A stretch of DNA of 34,630 bases, from contig NZ_JACDDD010000038.1 of NCBI RefSeq assembly GCF_013817205.1, forward strand, positions 1-34,630, written 5' to 3'. The notes under the pieces were generated by a model, which saw nothing but the letters and a program-made list of their open reading frames with translations, made no database searches and had not been told where the DNA came from. Of the stretch, positions 32,018 through 34,630 are shown piece by piece. A program made the position numbers and the translations under genes. The DNA comes from Polaromonas sp. GTDB taxonomy: Bacteria > Pseudomonadota > Gammaproteobacteria > Burkholderiales > Burkholderiaceae_C. Numbering within the stretch: the stretch's first letter is position 1; each line of letters starts with the position of its first letter.

Positions 32018-32758
32018 ATGAACATCCTGGCGCTGATCACCCAAGGCGACGCGGTGACCGGGCTTGTCGCCGCGCTGCTTCTCCTCATGTCCGTGGCCAG
32101 CTGGGTGGTCATCGTCTGGAAAGCCTGGCTGCTCCGACGCGCGCGCGGCGATGTAGCCCGCAGCACAGCGGTGTTCTGGCAGTCCTCCGCAATCAAGGAT
32201 GCGCAGCAGAAGGTTGCTGCCTTTGATCGTGAGTCACTGGTCCTGCCCCTGATCGCCGCTACGGGCGCGCAGGCCCCGGGCACCCTGGCCTCGGCTGGCG
32301 ACCGGTCGCAGCAACTGACCCGTTTGCTTCGCGATGCGCTGCACGGGGTGTTGCACCGCCTGCATTACGGCCAGGTCCTGCTGGCCACCGTCGGATCGAC
32401 CGCGCCCTTTGTCGGCCTGCTGGGCACGGTCTGGGGGATTTACCATGCGCTGGTCGGCATCGCCGCCGCCGGGCAGATCACCATCGACAAGGTGTCCGGC
32501 CCGGTCGGCGAGGCGCTGATCATGACTGCGGCCGGTCTGGCGGTCGCCATCCCGGCCGTGCTGGCCTACAACATTTTCGGGCGCAACATCAGCCGCATCG
32601 AGGCTGATCTTGAAGGCTTTGCCTACGATTTGCGCGAGCTGCTGGCCGCGACAGGCGCGGTGGCGGGGCAGCAATTTTCCGACGGGCCGCCACTAGGAAA
32701 ATTAGCCCCCCAGGGGGGCAGCGCGGTACACGCAGTGACAAGCGTGGGGGCTCCATGA
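32018..32758 (+). CDS. MotA/TolQ/ExbB proton-channel protein
   Basis: From the ATG at 32018 the product is 246 residues. It has three membrane helices (about 12-35, 115-145, 155-190), and the family's LLATVGSTAPFVGLLGTVWG and GEALIMTAAGLAVAIPAVLAYN segments, which line the proton path. With the next gene product it forms an ExbBD/TolQR-type motor that uses the proton gradient to drive outer-membrane processes; no tonB or tolA is present, so the type is undecided. The last 20 residues (from GKLAPQGGS on) are encoded by a GC-rich repeat and do not resemble family sequence. The stop overlaps the next start (ATGA). Confidence 0.92.
   Translation: MNILALITQGDAVTGLVAALLLLMSVASWVVIVWKAWLLRRARGDVARSTAVFWQSSAIKDAQQKVAAFDRESLVLPLIAATGAQAPGTLASAGDRSQQLTRLLRDALHGVLHRLHYGQVLLATVGSTAPFVGLLGTVWGIYHALVGIAAAGQITIDKVSGPVGEALIMTAAGLAVAIPAVLAYNIFGRNISRIEADLEGFAYDLRELLAATGAVAGQQFSDGPPLGKLAPQGGSAVHAVTSVGAP
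32701..32753 (+). repeat. GC-rich repeat (family 2) inside the 3' end of the TolQ/ExbB-like gene
   Basis: TTAGCCCCCCAGGGGGGCAG forms a near-perfect palindrome, followed by ACACGCAGTGAC and GCGTGGGGGCTCC. The latter half resembles the reverse complement of 29561-29585 after hprK. It encodes the C-terminal tail of the upstream protein and ends at the start of the TolR/ExbD-like gene. Confidence 0.6.
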
Positions 32759-33183
32759 CTTTTGGCAGGCTTGAACGCACGCCCGGTGCGCAACCCTTCA
32801 GCGAGATCAACGTCACGCCGCTGGTTGATGTGATGCTGGTGCTGGTGGTGATCTTCATCATCACCGCGCCCTTGCTGGCCAGCTCGATCCGCCTGGACCT
32901 GCCCCGCAGCGACGCCGCCCAGCCCGGCGATGCCCCGCAGTTCGTGAGTCTGGTGGTGGACAAAACCGGCCAAGCCTTTCTGAACGACCAGCCCGTGTCC
33001 GCTGAAAAGTTGGCTCAGCGTCTTGGGCAGAGCGCCGATCGCAACCCGGACACCGAAGTGCAGTTGCGCGCCGATCAGGCCGTGCCGTATGGCCGCATCG
33101 TCGAGGTGATGGGCATCGCGCAAAAAGCCGGCCTGAACCGCATCGGTTTTGTCGCGGATGCCCCGCCAGCGGCGCGCCCGTAA
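32755..33183 (+). CDS. ExbD/TolR biopolymer transport protein
   Basis: The 142-residue product is the partner of the preceding TolQ/ExbB-like protein. It has the N-terminal FSEINVTPLVDVMLVLVVIF segment with the proton-carrying Asp in the single membrane helix (about 20-43). A periplasmic domain (50-142) contains FVSLVVDKTGQAFLNDQPVS and the closing RIVEVMGIAQKAGLNRIGFV. Its ATG overlaps the upstream stop (ATGA), so translation is coupled. A weak terminator-like hairpin follows. ExbD or TolR identity cannot be decided from sequence alone. Confidence 0.93.
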   Translation: MTFGRLERTPGAQPFSEINVTPLVDVMLVLVVIFIITAPLLASSIRLDLPRSDAAQPGDAPQFVSLVVDKTGQAFLNDQPVSAEKLAQRLGQSADRNPDTEVQLRADQAVPYGRIVEVMGIAQKAGLNRIGFVADAPPAARP

Positions 33184-33213
33184 AATCGTCACGATCAGCC
33201 CAATCGAGTCTCC

Positions 33214-33244
33214 GGAAAACGCCGGGCCTGCGCCGGCGTCTTCC
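33214..33244 (+). terminator. Possible weak terminator between the TolR-like gene and leuS
   Basis: GGAAAACGCCGG (33214-33225) pairs with CCGGCGTCTTCC (33233-33244) with one mismatch and a seven-base loop, followed by AGGCC and TTTT. It could instead be a leuS leader hairpin. Confidence 0.45.
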
Positions 33245-33255
33245 AGGCCTTTTAA

Positions 33256-34630
<1,375 letters not shown>

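Overview
The window is a GC-rich chromosomal segment of a betaproteobacterium, most likely of the family Comamonadaceae (Polaromonas/Rhodoferax-like). The evidence is the gene content and order (fur divergent from bamE, then dapB, a TolQ/TolR-type pair and leuS; hpf-ptsN-hprK), a methionine synthase present only as its homocysteine-binding half, and a roughly 60-bp intergenic repeat that occurs seven times. The genus is inference from family resemblance; no search was run. There are no rRNA or tRNA genes, CRISPR arrays or complete insertion sequences. The left edge cuts an AT-richer membrane protein gene and the right edge cuts leuS.

Layout. 1-7.7 kb: partial membrane protein, EamA exporter, flavin reductase, M14 zinc peptidase, a disordered small protein, a PAS-domain relic, a TetR regulator, a metallophosphoesterase, a 58-aa protein, and a LysR regulator divergent from a two-helix membrane protein. 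7.8-10.3 kb: GTP-dependent PEP carboxykinase (pckG) with a long upstream region rich in palindromes. 10.3-13.2 kb: the most unusual locus, a two-gene operon. One product has a TPR domain plus a Slam/DUF560-like outer-membrane barrel (type XI secretion). The other is exported and has a FecR domain and a C-terminal half resembling the TbpB beta-barrel, so it looks like a dedicated secreted substrate. 13.4-15.5 kb: envelope polysaccharide genes (family 25 glycosyltransferase, O-antigen ligase). 15.5-18.5 kb: a 54-aa membrane protein, a glycine-zipper lipoprotein, a MOSC protein, a hotdog thioesterase and threonine ammonia-lyase. 18.7-24.7 kb: a tandem AAA+ ATPase of unknown role, recQ, a rhodanese and the MetH N-terminal half. 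24.7-27.2 kb: corA and a patatin-like phospholipase. 27.6-29.6 kb: hpf, ptsN and hprK, the nitrogen/carbon-signalling phosphotransferase set. 29.8-34.6 kb: fur, bamE, dapB, tolQ/exbB-like, tolR/exbD-like and leuS.

How it works together. Much of the region is housekeeping: gluconeogenesis (pckG), amino-acid metabolism (ilvA-like, metH, dapB), DNA repair (recQ), metal homeostasis (fur, corA), envelope assembly (bamE, WaaL-like ligase, GT25, Tol/Exb energiser) and ribosome hibernation plus PTS signalling. The non-coding fraction is informative. Seven copies of one repeat lie only between convergent genes or downstream of genes, never between divergent promoters. A 163-bp element with terminal inverted repeats sits between fur and bamE. 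A second GC-rich repeat appears to encode the C-terminus of the TolQ-like protein. Several genes have a TAAAAT-like box exactly six bases before the start codon, which suggests leaderless transcripts.
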